Of a DNA stretch of 52,015 nucleotides, positions 7,317-14,412 are shown piece by piece (position 1 is the stretch's first letter; every line of letters starts with the position of its first letter). Below the pieces are notes generated by a model, which was not told the DNA's origin, searched no databases, and saw nothing but the letters and a program-made list of their open reading frames with translations. The translations under genes and the position numbers were made by a program. The stretch covers positions 1 through 52,015 of the forward strand of contig JBBKVS010000012.1 in NCBI GenBank assembly GCA_037968555.1, read 5' to 3'. This DNA comes from JAWXBM01 sp037968555. GTDB lineage: Bacteria; Pseudomonadota; Gammaproteobacteria; Xanthomonadales; SZUA-36.

Positions 7317-7910
7317 ATGAAACCACTCAAGCGCTCAGACCTGATGAGCCTGGAACAATATTCGGAACAACGGGCAGAATTCCGCCAGCGCGTTCTGGAG
7401 CACAAGAAGCCCCGCCGCATCGATGTTGGGCCGAACTTTACCCTCTACTTTGAAGACCGCCTGACCATCCAGTACCAGGTGCAGGAAATGTTGCGCATCG
7501 AAAAGGTGTTTGAGGCAGCCGGCATTGAAGAGGAGTTATCGGCTTACAATCCTTTGATTCCCGATGGCAGCAATCTGAAATGCACCGCCATGTTTGAGTT
7601 TCCCGATGAAGAAGAGCGCCGCCGCCGACTGGTCGATTTACGTGGCGTTGAGGATAGGGTGTGGTTACAAGTCGAAGGATTTGACCAGGTTTTTGCCATT
7701 GCCAATGAAGACCTGCCGCGCTCCAACGACGAAAAAACTTCAGCCGTGCACTTCATGCGCTTTGAGCTGAGTGCAGACATGATCAATGCACTGGCCAGCG
7801 GCACCGGCATGAGCATGGGTGTGAACCATGACCTGTATAAGCACAGCGTCAACTTGCCTGAACAAAATCTGGCTGCTTTACTGGCGGATTTCAACCAGGC
7901 CAAGCAATAA
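7317..7910 (+). CDS. DUF3501 family protein
   Basis: A 197-residue soluble protein with no signal peptide. The N-terminal start MKPLKRSDLMSLEQY, the central YFEDRLTIQYQVQEMLRIEK and LIPDGSNLKCTAMFEFPDEEER are characteristic of DUF3501, a family of unknown function. Family members are commonly found with rubrerythrin and a CCG-domain Fe-S protein, as here, and the region after residue 60 looks like a binding fold with a conserved Glu/Arg pattern. The start is supported by AAGGA upstream. It lies 99 bases after the CCG gene, most of which is the palindromic repeat. A role in the same peroxide or redox process is inferred from context only. Confidence 0.88.
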   Translation: MKPLKRSDLMSLEQYSEQRAEFRQRVLEHKKPRRIDVGPNFTLYFEDRLTIQYQVQEMLRIEKVFEAAGIEEELSAYNPLIPDGSNLKCTAMFEFPDEEERRRRLVDLRGVEDRVWLQVEGFDQVFAIANEDLPRSNDEKTSAVHFMRFELSADMINALASGTGMSMGVNHDLYKHSVNLPEQNLAALLADFNQAKQ

Positions 7911-8141
7911 GCGAAACCTCAGGCTACCCGCTTACGCCTGGCATGTTACTTTGTTGCGGCGTCCAGATTACTCACCGAAGGCGGCAGCACCAGACTACGT
8001 TCATGTATCAGCACCACTACATCGATCGGCAAAATCCTACAGAATTTCGGGTGGGTTTCGGATAGACATAGGTTGTTTCCAAGCCCAGAATCTTTGACAG
8101 GATAGACTTCACAAACCGATGATGAAGCATGAGGTGACCCA

Positions 8142-8627
8142 ATGAAATACCGCTACGCAAGCAGCCCGATAGGCGACATCCTGATCGCGGGTGATGATGA
8201 GGGGCTCCGGTTTATCGGCTTTCCCGAAGGAAAAGGTCGCATTGAGCCAGAAGCCGGTTGGACGAAACAGGCCACCGCGTTTGAAGACGTCGTGAGCCAG
8301 TTGGGCGAATACTTTGCCGGCAAGCGCACCCGCTTCGATCTCAAGCTGGCACCCACCGGAACGCCTTTTCAGCTGGCCGTGCTGAATGCGCTGCAACAAA
8401 TTCCCTACGGCAAAACCTGTAGCTACAGCGATATTGCCAGCCGAATTGGCAAGCCTAAGGCGGTTCGGGCCGTAGGCGCTGCCAATGGACGAAACCCCCT
8501 GCCCATCGTGATTCCCTGCCATCGGGTGATCGGTTCAAACGGCAGCCTGACCGGCTTTGGTGGTGGGCTGCCGGTAAAACAATACCTGCTGGGCCTGGAA
8601 CAAGGTCAGCCAGGACTCGCCACTTAA
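8142..8627 (+). CDS. ogt: Methylated-DNA--[protein]-cysteine S-methyltransferase (Ogt)
   Basis: A 161-residue suicide DNA-repair protein that takes the methyl group from O6-methylguanine or O4-methylthymine. The acceptor cysteine is C126 in the invariant PCHRV motif. GKTCSYSDIASRIGKP (90-105) is the helix-turn-helix with the DNA-binding segment, and the asparagine hinge AANGRNPL precedes the active site. The length and simple two-domain layout fit Ogt rather than the larger Ada. AGGTGA stands a few bases before the ATG. The 231 bases upstream contain nothing I could identify; there is a TTGACA at 8094 but no matching -10, so the promoter is not assigned. Confidence 0.95.
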   Translation: MKYRYASSPIGDILIAGDDEGLRFIGFPEGKGRIEPEAGWTKQATAFEDVVSQLGEYFAGKRTRFDLKLAPTGTPFQLAVLNALQQIPYGKTCSYSDIASRIGKPKAVRAVGAANGRNPLPIVIPCHRVIGSNGSLTGFGGGLPVKQYLLGLEQGQPGLAT

Positions 8628-8686
8628 CGCGGCGTCTTCGGCTCTGAAATTTCCAGTGCAACCAGATCTTGCCGGTCATGGATGTT

Positions 8687-8706
8687 GGCCTGTTGATTAA
8701 CAGGCC
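8687..8706. terminator. Hairpin downstream of ogt, possible terminator
   Basis: GGCCTGTT and AACAGGCC form a perfect 8-base stem with a 4-base loop, 60 bases after the ogt stop. No T-run follows directly (ATACCCATACAGGGCTTTT), so termination efficiency is uncertain. Confidence 0.45.
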
Positions 8707-8860
8707 ATACCCATACAGGGCTTTTCCATGAAATGCCCTGTTTCACCACGGAAGGCGCCGGTAATGACATGGTCTGCAGTACCAGCGTGGCCACCAGGCT
8801 TAGCCAGATTCGGACATCAACCGATGGATGGCTGCTTTGTCTGCCGGTATCAGGAAAGCG

Positions 8861-8887
8861 CTGCCGGGGCACTCGATGCCCCGGCAG
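8861..8887. terminator. Hairpin with perfect 11-bp stem, possible terminator of the minus-strand OMP gene
   Basis: CTGCCGGGGCA and TGCCCCGGCAG pair perfectly around the loop CTCGA. On the minus strand it lies about 110 bases after the stop of the outer-membrane protein gene and is followed by CGCTTTCC, a weak T-stretch. The loop is identical to that of the REP-like hairpins at 5657 and 5794, so it may instead be a repeat relative. Confidence 0.45.
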
Positions 8888-8995
8888 CCCATGACGCCCT
8901 GAGCCGCTCATGAAACGTCGCACTGATTCAACTTGACTCATTCCGAATTCTCCAAAAAGCTTGAGCTGGTCAGTTCCAATTTCGGCGCAGGACCA

Positions 8996-9577
8996 TCAGA
9001 ACCGGTAGGCAATGCCCAGGCTGGCTGTGTCCGCGTCGAAATCGAAGCGCTCATATTTCAGAACCATGCGCCAATGGGGTGTCAGGTTGGCGCCGATGCC
9101 TGCGCCGTACATGAGGTCCTCACCCGACTCATCCCGGTTGCCTTGACGGAAGTTAGTGTCCCAACTGATAACACCCACGGTGCCAAACACATCAAACACG
9201 TCGCTGATCGGCCAGCTGACTACGCCTGCAATCGACAGGCCATCAATGTCCGCTTCCTCGGTATTAATCACGATGCATTGCTGGGGCGCAGGGCAGTCGT
9301 CGGTGAGATAGTTGCGGCCGAAACTGTGGTAGCCGGCCTGCACAGAAAAATAGCGGTTGAAGGCATAACCCAGGCTCAAGGACCAGCCGGTCTTATCGTC
9401 ATCAAGCAGAAACTGCCCCTGGTTGTGTGATACATCGACCCGGCTGACAGCGGCTTCCACATACCAGGCGCTATCCCCGGAATCGTTGAAACTGGCCGCA
9501 TAAAGCGTGGGAAACGTAACCATCAAAAGCAACGCACTCAGTAGCAGAAGCGGGAACTTCTCGAACACGGTATACAT
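8996..9577 (-). CDS. OmpA/OmpW-like outer-membrane beta-barrel protein
   Basis: A 193-residue protein with a cleavable signal peptide (FPLLLLSALLLMVTFPTLYAA) and alternating hydrophobic strands typical of an eight-stranded barrel: WYVEAAVSRVDV, WSLSLGYAFNRYFSVQAGYHSF, WRMVLKYERF and the C-terminal SLGIAYRF. The final phenylalanine is the Bam-recognition signature. There is no peptidoglycan-binding OmpA domain, so it resembles a stand-alone barrel. One loop has two cysteines (DDCPAPQQC) that could form a disulfide. The start at 9577 places the signal sequence correctly; the longer frame from 9616 would precede it with a polar stretch. It diverges from the mipA operon across a 391-base region. 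Its ligand is unknown. Confidence 0.82.
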   Translation of the reverse strand: MYTVFEKFPLLLLSALLLMVTFPTLYAASFNDSGDSAWYVEAAVSRVDVSHNQGQFLLDDDKTGWSLSLGYAFNRYFSVQAGYHSFGRNYLTDDCPAPQQCIVINTEEADIDGLSIAGVVSWPISDVFDVFGTVGVISWDTNFRQGNRDESGEDLMYGAGIGANLTPHWRMVLKYERFDFDADTASLGIAYRF

Positions 9578-9968
9578 GTTATGAACTCCATTATGAGAAA
9601 CAAAAAAACCAATCAAACTGCGGAATGGAGCTTAAGCGGGTTGGTATGCCAGGTCTGTATGGAAAGTGCAGCCTGATTGTGCGGATTTATACCGCCGCGG
9701 ATTTGGTCCCACGGCATGGACCGCAGCGACGGAAACAGCCCTGATTTCCCTTTCGTACAGCGTTTGAACTTCTGAAGCACCTGATAATTTTCAATTTTTA
9801 TTGCTTTTTGGTACTAATCCAGAGCAGAATCCGGCCCCTGACAGGATCGGATTGGCGTGTTAGCCCTAAGCGGTAAAGGTTCGAATGAGCTCGGCTACAT
9901 CGACACTTTGTTACAAATTTGATACAGCTCTGATCAATGCCGCAACCGGGATTCTGTCATCATCAGTT
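9578..9968. other. Divergent intergenic region between OMP and mipA genes
   Basis: A 391-base region that must carry promoters in both directions. The only clear element is a pair of phased direct repeats at 9907-9926 near mipA. An AT-rich tract lies around 9790-9815. No gene was seen in it; an in-frame upstream extension of mipA to 9885 would run across the repeats and is not used. Confidence 0.6.
9907..9926 (+). promoter_or_regulatory. Putative OmpR-family (RstA-like) box upstream of mipA
   Basis: Two 9-base direct repeats, TTTGTTACA and TTTGATACA, begin exactly 11 bases apart, with TACAT a little upstream at 9896. Direct repeats spaced by about one helical turn are the usual target of OmpR/PhoB-type regulators, and GTTACA is part of the described enterobacterial RstA box. 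It ends 42 bases before the mipA start and the operon encodes such a regulator, so autoregulation is likely. The -10 was not identified. Confidence 0.55.
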
Positions 9969-10835
9969 ATGCGTTTTCGACATCCATCCAAGCACCGTAA
10001 TTCGCGGCTCAGGGTACTGGGCAAGGCCCTGTTTTCACTGAGCCTTTTGCTGGCTCTTTTTGGGTCATCCACCGCTATGGCCGACAACACCTACCCGGAA
10101 CCAGACCAGCAATCGTCATGGCGGCTCGGAGCAGCCCTGGGATACGGACAACGCACCAACCCGCTGGTCAACTCAGATAATATTGTGGTGGTACTGGACC
10201 TGGACATTGCCTGGTTTGGTGAACACTGGTTTTTTGACAACGGTGATCTGGGACTGACACTGCAGGATAAAGAGAACTACACCCTTAACCTGATTGGCCG
10301 TATCAACAGCGACCGGGTATTTTTCAGCAAGACCAACACCCGCTTTGTTTCCATCAGCAATAACGTCAATGAACCGATGCTGGTTGAAGCGGAAGTGCCC
10401 GACCGGGACTACGCGATCGAGTTGGGAGTGGAGCTTCTGGCCGAAGGTGACTGGGGTTATTTGCAGGCAGCCGCTTTTCACGATGTGAGTGGCAAACACG
10501 AAGGCTATGAATTATTCGCAGAATACAGTTATCTGTTGCGTAAACAACGCTGGGTTTTCGAACCTTCTGCGGGACTGAGCTGGAAAAGCCAGGAACTGAA
10601 CGACTATTATTATGGAGTGCGGAAAAGTGAATCCAGTAAAGTTTTCCCAGCCTACGAAGCCGGTGCCGGCTTGAATTGGCAGGCGCGTTTCAAGGTGGGC
10701 TACCAGCTCAACCGGCACTGGATGGCCCTGGTTGTTGCAGAGTATGAACACCTGAATTCCGATGCAGCAAGTAGTCCGATTGTCGATGAATCGTCAGTTT
10801 ATGGGGCCTTTGCGGGCCTCAAATACACCTACTGA
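9969..10835 (+). CDS. MipA/OmpV family outer-membrane protein
   Basis: A 288-residue outer-membrane barrel. After a basic N-terminus comes the signal hydrophobic core (ALFSLSLLLALFG) with cleavage likely after AMA. The mature part matches MipA/OmpV: WRLGAALGYGQRTNPL at its start, VLDLDIAWFGEHWFFDNGDLG, paired strands through the middle and the C-terminal FAGLKYTY ending in an aromatic residue. MipA is a scaffold for murein synthases, and OmpV members often respond to antimicrobial or osmotic stress. The ATG at 9969 was preferred to 9885 because the signal peptide begins there and the phased repeats lie upstream. One base separates its stop from the next start, so it heads a four-gene operon ending in a two-component system. 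Confidence 0.85.
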   Translation: MRFRHPSKHRNSRLRVLGKALFSLSLLLALFGSSTAMADNTYPEPDQQSSWRLGAALGYGQRTNPLVNSDNIVVVLDLDIAWFGEHWFFDNGDLGLTLQDKENYTLNLIGRINSDRVFFSKTNTRFVSISNNVNEPMLVEAEVPDRDYAIELGVELLAEGDWGYLQAAAFHDVSGKHEGYELFAEYSYLLRKQRWVFEPSAGLSWKSQELNDYYYGVRKSESSKVFPAYEAGAGLNWQARFKVGYQLNRHWMALVVAEYEHLNSDAASSPIVDESSVYGAFAGLKYTY

Positions 10836-10836
10836 C

Positions 10837-11241
10837 ATGAATCGCTTATCCACCACATTGTTGGCCCTTGCCGGTACGATATTGGCCTTCGAGGGCCAAG
10901 CGGCAGAAGCACCCGTGACTCTGCGGGTGAAACCGCTGTTGTGCATCACCGACGAACGCAATCCCGATTGCGATTTACTGTTCGAGGTGGAATGGAAAAG
11001 CGGACAGCCAGGAAACTTCTGCCTGGGCGACGACGGTTCCCCATCACCGCTGGATTGTTGGGAAGATGCGGATTCGGGTGATTTTGTTGAGCAACGGGTG
11101 GTAGATCAGAGTTTCAGGTACCTTCTGCTGCGGCCCGGTCAGCTTGCCCCGGTTGCCGAGGCCCGGGTGGAACTGATGACTATCGACAATTCCGACCGAC
11201 GCAGAAACCGCCGCAGCCGGCATGCCTGGAGCATATTGTGA
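10837..11241 (+). CDS. DUF3019 family secreted protein
   Basis: A 134-residue protein with signal peptide (LLALAGTILAFEGQAA). The mature region contains VTLRVKPLLCITDERNPDCDLLFEVEW, further cysteines at NFCLGD and LDCWED, and an Arg-rich C-terminus (RRRNRRSRHAW). I recognise it as DUF3019, small exported proteins of unknown function found next to mipA/ompV and rstA-like genes in marine gammaproteobacteria. The four cysteines probably form disulfides in the periplasm. It starts one base after the mipA stop and overlaps the response-regulator start by four bases (GTGA), so it is translated with both. A role as periplasmic modulator or ligand-sensing accessory for the sensor kinase is plausible but unproven. 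Confidence 0.8.
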   Translation: MNRLSTTLLALAGTILAFEGQAAEAPVTLRVKPLLCITDERNPDCDLLFEVEWKSGQPGNFCLGDDGSPSPLDCWEDADSGDFVEQRVVDQSFRYLLLRPGQLAPVAEARVELMTIDNSDRRRNRRSRHAWSIL

Positions 11242-11957
11242 ACGCCAGTACAGTGGATGTGCTGCTGGTTGAAGATGACCTGCGCCTGGCCGAACTGACC
11301 GCCCGGTACCTGCAACAAAACGGACTGAAAGTGGCCGTTGAGTCGCACGGAGATCATGCAATTACCAGTTTCCAACGTGAACAACCCCGCATTGTACTGC
11401 TGGACTGGATGCTGCCTGGCCGGGATGGTCTGAGCATCTGCCGGGAACTACGGAAATTGTTCAGCGGGCCCATACTGATTTTTACCGCCAAGGATTCCGA
11501 TATCGACCAGGTGATCGGGCTGGAGGCGGGTGCAGACGATTTTGTTTCCAAACCGGTCGAACCCATGGTTTTACTGGCGCGTATCCGTGCCCTGCTACGC
11601 CGCCTGGAGGCTCAACCGGATGCCGCCCACAGCCAGGCGGAGCTGCAACTGGGAGGGCTGCGCATCCACGAAGCATCACACCGCGTGTGGCTGGATGACG
11701 AAGAGGTTTTGCTCAGCACCCAGGAGTTTGAGCTGTTGCTGGTTCTGGCCCGCAGTGCGGGGACTATTCTGAGCCGCGAAGCCTTGTTCCAGCAAATTCG
11801 CGGCATTGAATACAACGGCCTGGACCGCTCGATAGACGGACGCATCTCCAAACTGCGTAAGAAGCTGGGCGATGATGCCGTAACACCTACCCGTATCAAG
11901 ACCGTGTGGGGTAAAGGCTATCTGCTGGTTCCTGATGCCTGGGAACGGGCCGGGTGA
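11238..11957 (+). CDS. OmpR/RstA-family response regulator
   Basis: A 239-residue two-domain transcription factor. The receiver domain has the acidic pair EDD (12-14), phospho-acceptor D56 in LLDWMLPGRDG, the conserved threonine in IFTAKDSD and lysine in FVSKPVEP. The C-terminal winged helix shows LSTQEFELLLVLARSAGTILSR and the recognition-helix region RSIDGRISKLRKKLGDD, ending TVWGKGYLLV. The GTG start overlaps the previous stop by four bases. Its partner kinase follows with another GTGA overlap. By context it probably controls its own operon through the repeats at 9907-9926. It is closest in pattern to RstA, but the symbol is not assigned because the signal is unknown. Confidence 0.93.
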   Translation: MNASTVDVLLVEDDLRLAELTARYLQQNGLKVAVESHGDHAITSFQREQPRIVLLDWMLPGRDGLSICRELRKLFSGPILIFTAKDSDIDQVIGLEAGADDFVSKPVEPMVLLARIRALLRRLEAQPDAAHSQAELQLGGLRIHEASHRVWLDDEEVLLSTQEFELLLVLARSAGTILSREALFQQIRGIEYNGLDRSIDGRISKLRKKLGDDAVTPTRIKTVWGKGYLLVPDAWERAG

Positions 11958-13255
11958 AATTTCAGATCGCGCGGCAAAATCGCCGCCTGTTGTTCCGCTC
12001 CTACCTGGTCATGGTGGGCGGTCTGGTCATTTTTGCTGGCCTGCTGGATCTCGGCTTCCAGCATTTACTGAGCACCTCATCACCGGCCCCCAGCCAGTGG
12101 GTCGATAGCAATCTGGACCTGATCGAACTTCATCTGTCACAGCAACCCGAGGAGCAGTGGCCCGCAGCGGTTGACGAGTTGGAGAGCAAACTGGGTTTTG
12201 CCGTTCGAATCCTGCCCAGCGATCACGTCGTGCAACAGAGCGAAGCGCAGAATGCGACGCAGGAAGTGTTTGATGCGCAAGGACGTTCTGCCTTTGTACG
12301 GCACTCTGTTATTCTGAATTCCGTCATGCAGATCGGACCGGTCACGCCCACTGCTGCAGCTGAAAGCTGGATGGTCCGACTGATCCCGCCCTTGTTTTAC
12401 CTGTCGATCTTCATCTTCGTCGGCCTTTGGCTGCGGCCCCTGATCCGCGACCTCAACCTACTCAGCGATTCGGCCAAGGCCTTTGCTGCCGATTACCGTC
12501 AACCCATCAGCACCCTGGGCCAAGTATCCAGCCTGAGTGACCTGGCTGGAAGTTTCGATGCCATGTCCACACGCATTCGTCGCCTGATCCAGGGGCAGAA
12601 AGACCTGACCGGCGCGCTGTCGCACGAAATGCGCACGCCCTTGACGCGTATCCGCTTCGCCATGGCCATGATTGGGGACAAAGCCCAATTTTCCGATGAA
12701 CTGAAATCCATCAATCAGGACGTCCAGGAAATCGACCTGTTGATTGCCACCATGCTGGACTATGCCCGGCTCGATCACTCCGACATGGAAATCAGTCCGG
12801 AACTCACGCCCATGAATGAATGGCTGGAACAGGTGGTGAACAAGGCCCGACCGTCCAATCCGGATTTGCGAATTGAGCATCACGCTGCACCGGAGCAGGT
12901 TCAGATCGACCCGTACCTGATGGAGCTGGCGGTCAGCAGTTTGCTGGTGAATGCCTGCCGCTACGCCAGCACACAGGTACAGGTCAGCTTTGCCACTACG
13001 GCAGGGCAATGTGAACTGACTGTAGATGATGATGGGCCTGGCATTCCGGAGGCCGATCGAAAGACCGTCTTCAAAGCCTTTACCCGTCTCGACAGCAGCC
13101 GCAACCGGGAGACCGGTGGCTATGGGCTTGGCCTGGCCATCGTGGCGCGCATAGCTGCACTGCATGGTGGCACGGTCCATGCCGAAGAATCTCCGCAGGG
13201 CGGCGCGCGCATTGCGATCAACTGGATGTGCCAGGCACTGATTGGCAGTCAATAG
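11954..13255 (+). CDS. RstB-like sensor histidine kinase
   Basis: A 433-residue inner-membrane kinase. There is a first membrane segment at about residues 14-37, a short periplasmic sensor of about 100 residues, a second segment around LFYLSIFIFVGLWL, a HAMP region, and the phospho-acceptor H224 in SHEMRTPLTR. The ATP-binding domain has LLVNACRYA (N box), DDDGPGIP (G1), FKAFTRLD (F box) and GGYGLGLAI (G2), all intact. It should phosphorylate the response regulator that it overlaps by four bases. The compact periplasmic domain could sense a peptide, metal or the DUF3019 protein made from the same transcript; the true signal cannot be read from sequence. A GTG start is used. Confidence 0.93.
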   Translation: MKFQIARQNRRLLFRSYLVMVGGLVIFAGLLDLGFQHLLSTSSPAPSQWVDSNLDLIELHLSQQPEEQWPAAVDELESKLGFAVRILPSDHVVQQSEAQNATQEVFDAQGRSAFVRHSVILNSVMQIGPVTPTAAAESWMVRLIPPLFYLSIFIFVGLWLRPLIRDLNLLSDSAKAFAADYRQPISTLGQVSSLSDLAGSFDAMSTRIRRLIQGQKDLTGALSHEMRTPLTRIRFAMAMIGDKAQFSDELKSINQDVQEIDLLIATMLDYARLDHSDMEISPELTPMNEWLEQVVNKARPSNPDLRIEHHAAPEQVQIDPYLMELAVSSLLVNACRYASTQVQVSFATTAGQCELTVDDDGPGIPEADRKTVFKAFTRLDSSRNRETGGYGLGLAIVARIAALHGGTVHAEESPQGGARIAINWMCQALIGSQ

Positions 13256-13272
13256 TCCTTATAATGCCCTCC

Positions 13273-14193
13273 ATGAAAGTTTGTGGATTCAGCATCGTCA
13301 AGAATGCAGTCAAGTATGACTACCCGGTCATTGAGTCCATCAAGTCCATACTGCCGGTTTGTGAGCACTTCATTGTGGCAGTCGGAGACAGCGACGACGG
13401 CACTCGCGAACTGATAGCCTCAATTGGCGATCCCAAAATTCAAATCATCGATACGGTATGGGACCCGGAATTGCGGGAGGGCGGCCGGGTTCTGGCCGCT
13501 GAAACCAACAAAGCCCTGGACGCCGTCCCGCCCGATATGGACTGGTGTTTCTACATCCAGGCCGACGAAGTCATGCACGAGCGGTATCACGAAGCGGTCC
13601 GCGCAGCCATGCAGGCTCACCTCGAAGAGCATGGAGTCGAGGGGCTGTTTTTTCGCTATCTGCATTTTTACGGGACCTACGACTACGTCGGCGATTCCCG
13701 CCGCTGGTATCGCAATGAAGTGCGAATCGTCCGTAACGACAAGTCCATCCGTTCCTGGAATGACGCGCAGGGATTTCGCTGGTCCGATGGCCGCAAACTG
13801 ACGGCCGCCAGCACCACGGCAGAAATGTTTCACTACGGCTGGGTTCGCCCGCCACGACTGATGAAAGCGAAAGTGGATGGCGCCAAGGACTATTGGTCAC
13901 CCGAATCAAAACACCTCAAAAGCGTCGACCAGGCCACCGAGGAATTCCAGTTCGAGGACGGCTATGACAGCCTCAGCCGATTCGAGGGAACCCATCCAGC
14001 GGTCATGCAAGCCAGGCTGGAGCAACTGAATTGGCACCCAGGGCTTTCAGCCAAAAAGAAACGATTCAGCCTGAGATATCGCCTGCTTTACTGGGTGGAA
14101 AAAGCTCTGGGAATTCGGCTGTTTGAAAACAAGCACTTCCTTGAGTTCAAGCATCGGAAATCCGCAAAAATCTTACAGAAATTCCAACAATGA
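13273..14193 (+). CDS. Glycosyltransferase family 2-like protein
   Basis: A 306-residue soluble protein. It begins MKVCGFSIVKNAVKYDYPV, followed by HFIVAVGDSDDGTRE and WCFYIQADEV, the beta-strand and DxD-like (QADEV) pattern of GT-A fold transferases using nucleotide sugars. The family often adds sugars to cell-surface polysaccharides. It has no membrane segment, and its C-terminal 60 residues are basic and aromatic. Starts at 13264 or 13273 are both possible; the second matches how homologous sequences usually begin. A TATAAT at 13260-13265 touches the start, so a promoter with an almost leaderless message is conceivable. It stands alone after the kinase gene, with no other polysaccharide gene nearby, so its acceptor is unknown. 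Confidence 0.75.
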   Translation: MKVCGFSIVKNAVKYDYPVIESIKSILPVCEHFIVAVGDSDDGTRELIASIGDPKIQIIDTVWDPELREGGRVLAAETNKALDAVPPDMDWCFYIQADEVMHERYHEAVRAAMQAHLEEHGVEGLFFRYLHFYGTYDYVGDSRRWYRNEVRIVRNDKSIRSWNDAQGFRWSDGRKLTAASTTAEMFHYGWVRPPRLMKAKVDGAKDYWSPESKHLKSVDQATEEFQFEDGYDSLSRFEGTHPAVMQARLEQLNWHPGLSAKKKRFSLRYRLLYWVEKALGIRLFENKHFLEFKHRKSAKILQKFQQ

Positions 14194-14412
14194 TGATGGT
14201 CAGACGTGCTCGGCCTGACCTATTCCCCACAGCCGTCGGTACCCGCTGCGACCGATAGGAAATCTATCGCAATATCCCGAACACGACTCTGGCGTTTTAC
14301 AACGATGGGTCGAACTCAACATTTGTGCACTGGAGCAAGTGTCGCCTGACTGCGCGCTTTGTTACGATGCCCTGATTCTTTACCCCGGAGGCGGCAGCTT
14401 AGGGCTGCATTG

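Larger units (their letters stand above)
8628..8995. other. Intergenic region with two strong hairpins, coding doubtful
   Basis: This 368-base gap lies between the convergent ogt and outer-membrane protein genes. A minus-strand frame (8624-8941, 105 residues) is open and has one hydrophobic stretch (VRIWLSLVATLVLQTM), but its N-terminal part runs across the 27-base palindrome at 8861-8887 and no good start lies after it, so I do not call it a gene. The two perfect hairpins are listed separately. Confidence 0.55.

Noticed and set aside
8094..8122. TTGACA at 8094 as ogt promoter
   Set aside because: There is no acceptable -10 at 15-19 bases downstream.
8624..8941. Minus-strand frame of 105 residues with one hydrophobic stretch
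   Set aside because: It crosses two perfect hairpins, the N-terminal half looks like translated palindrome, and there is no good start close to the hydrophobic part.
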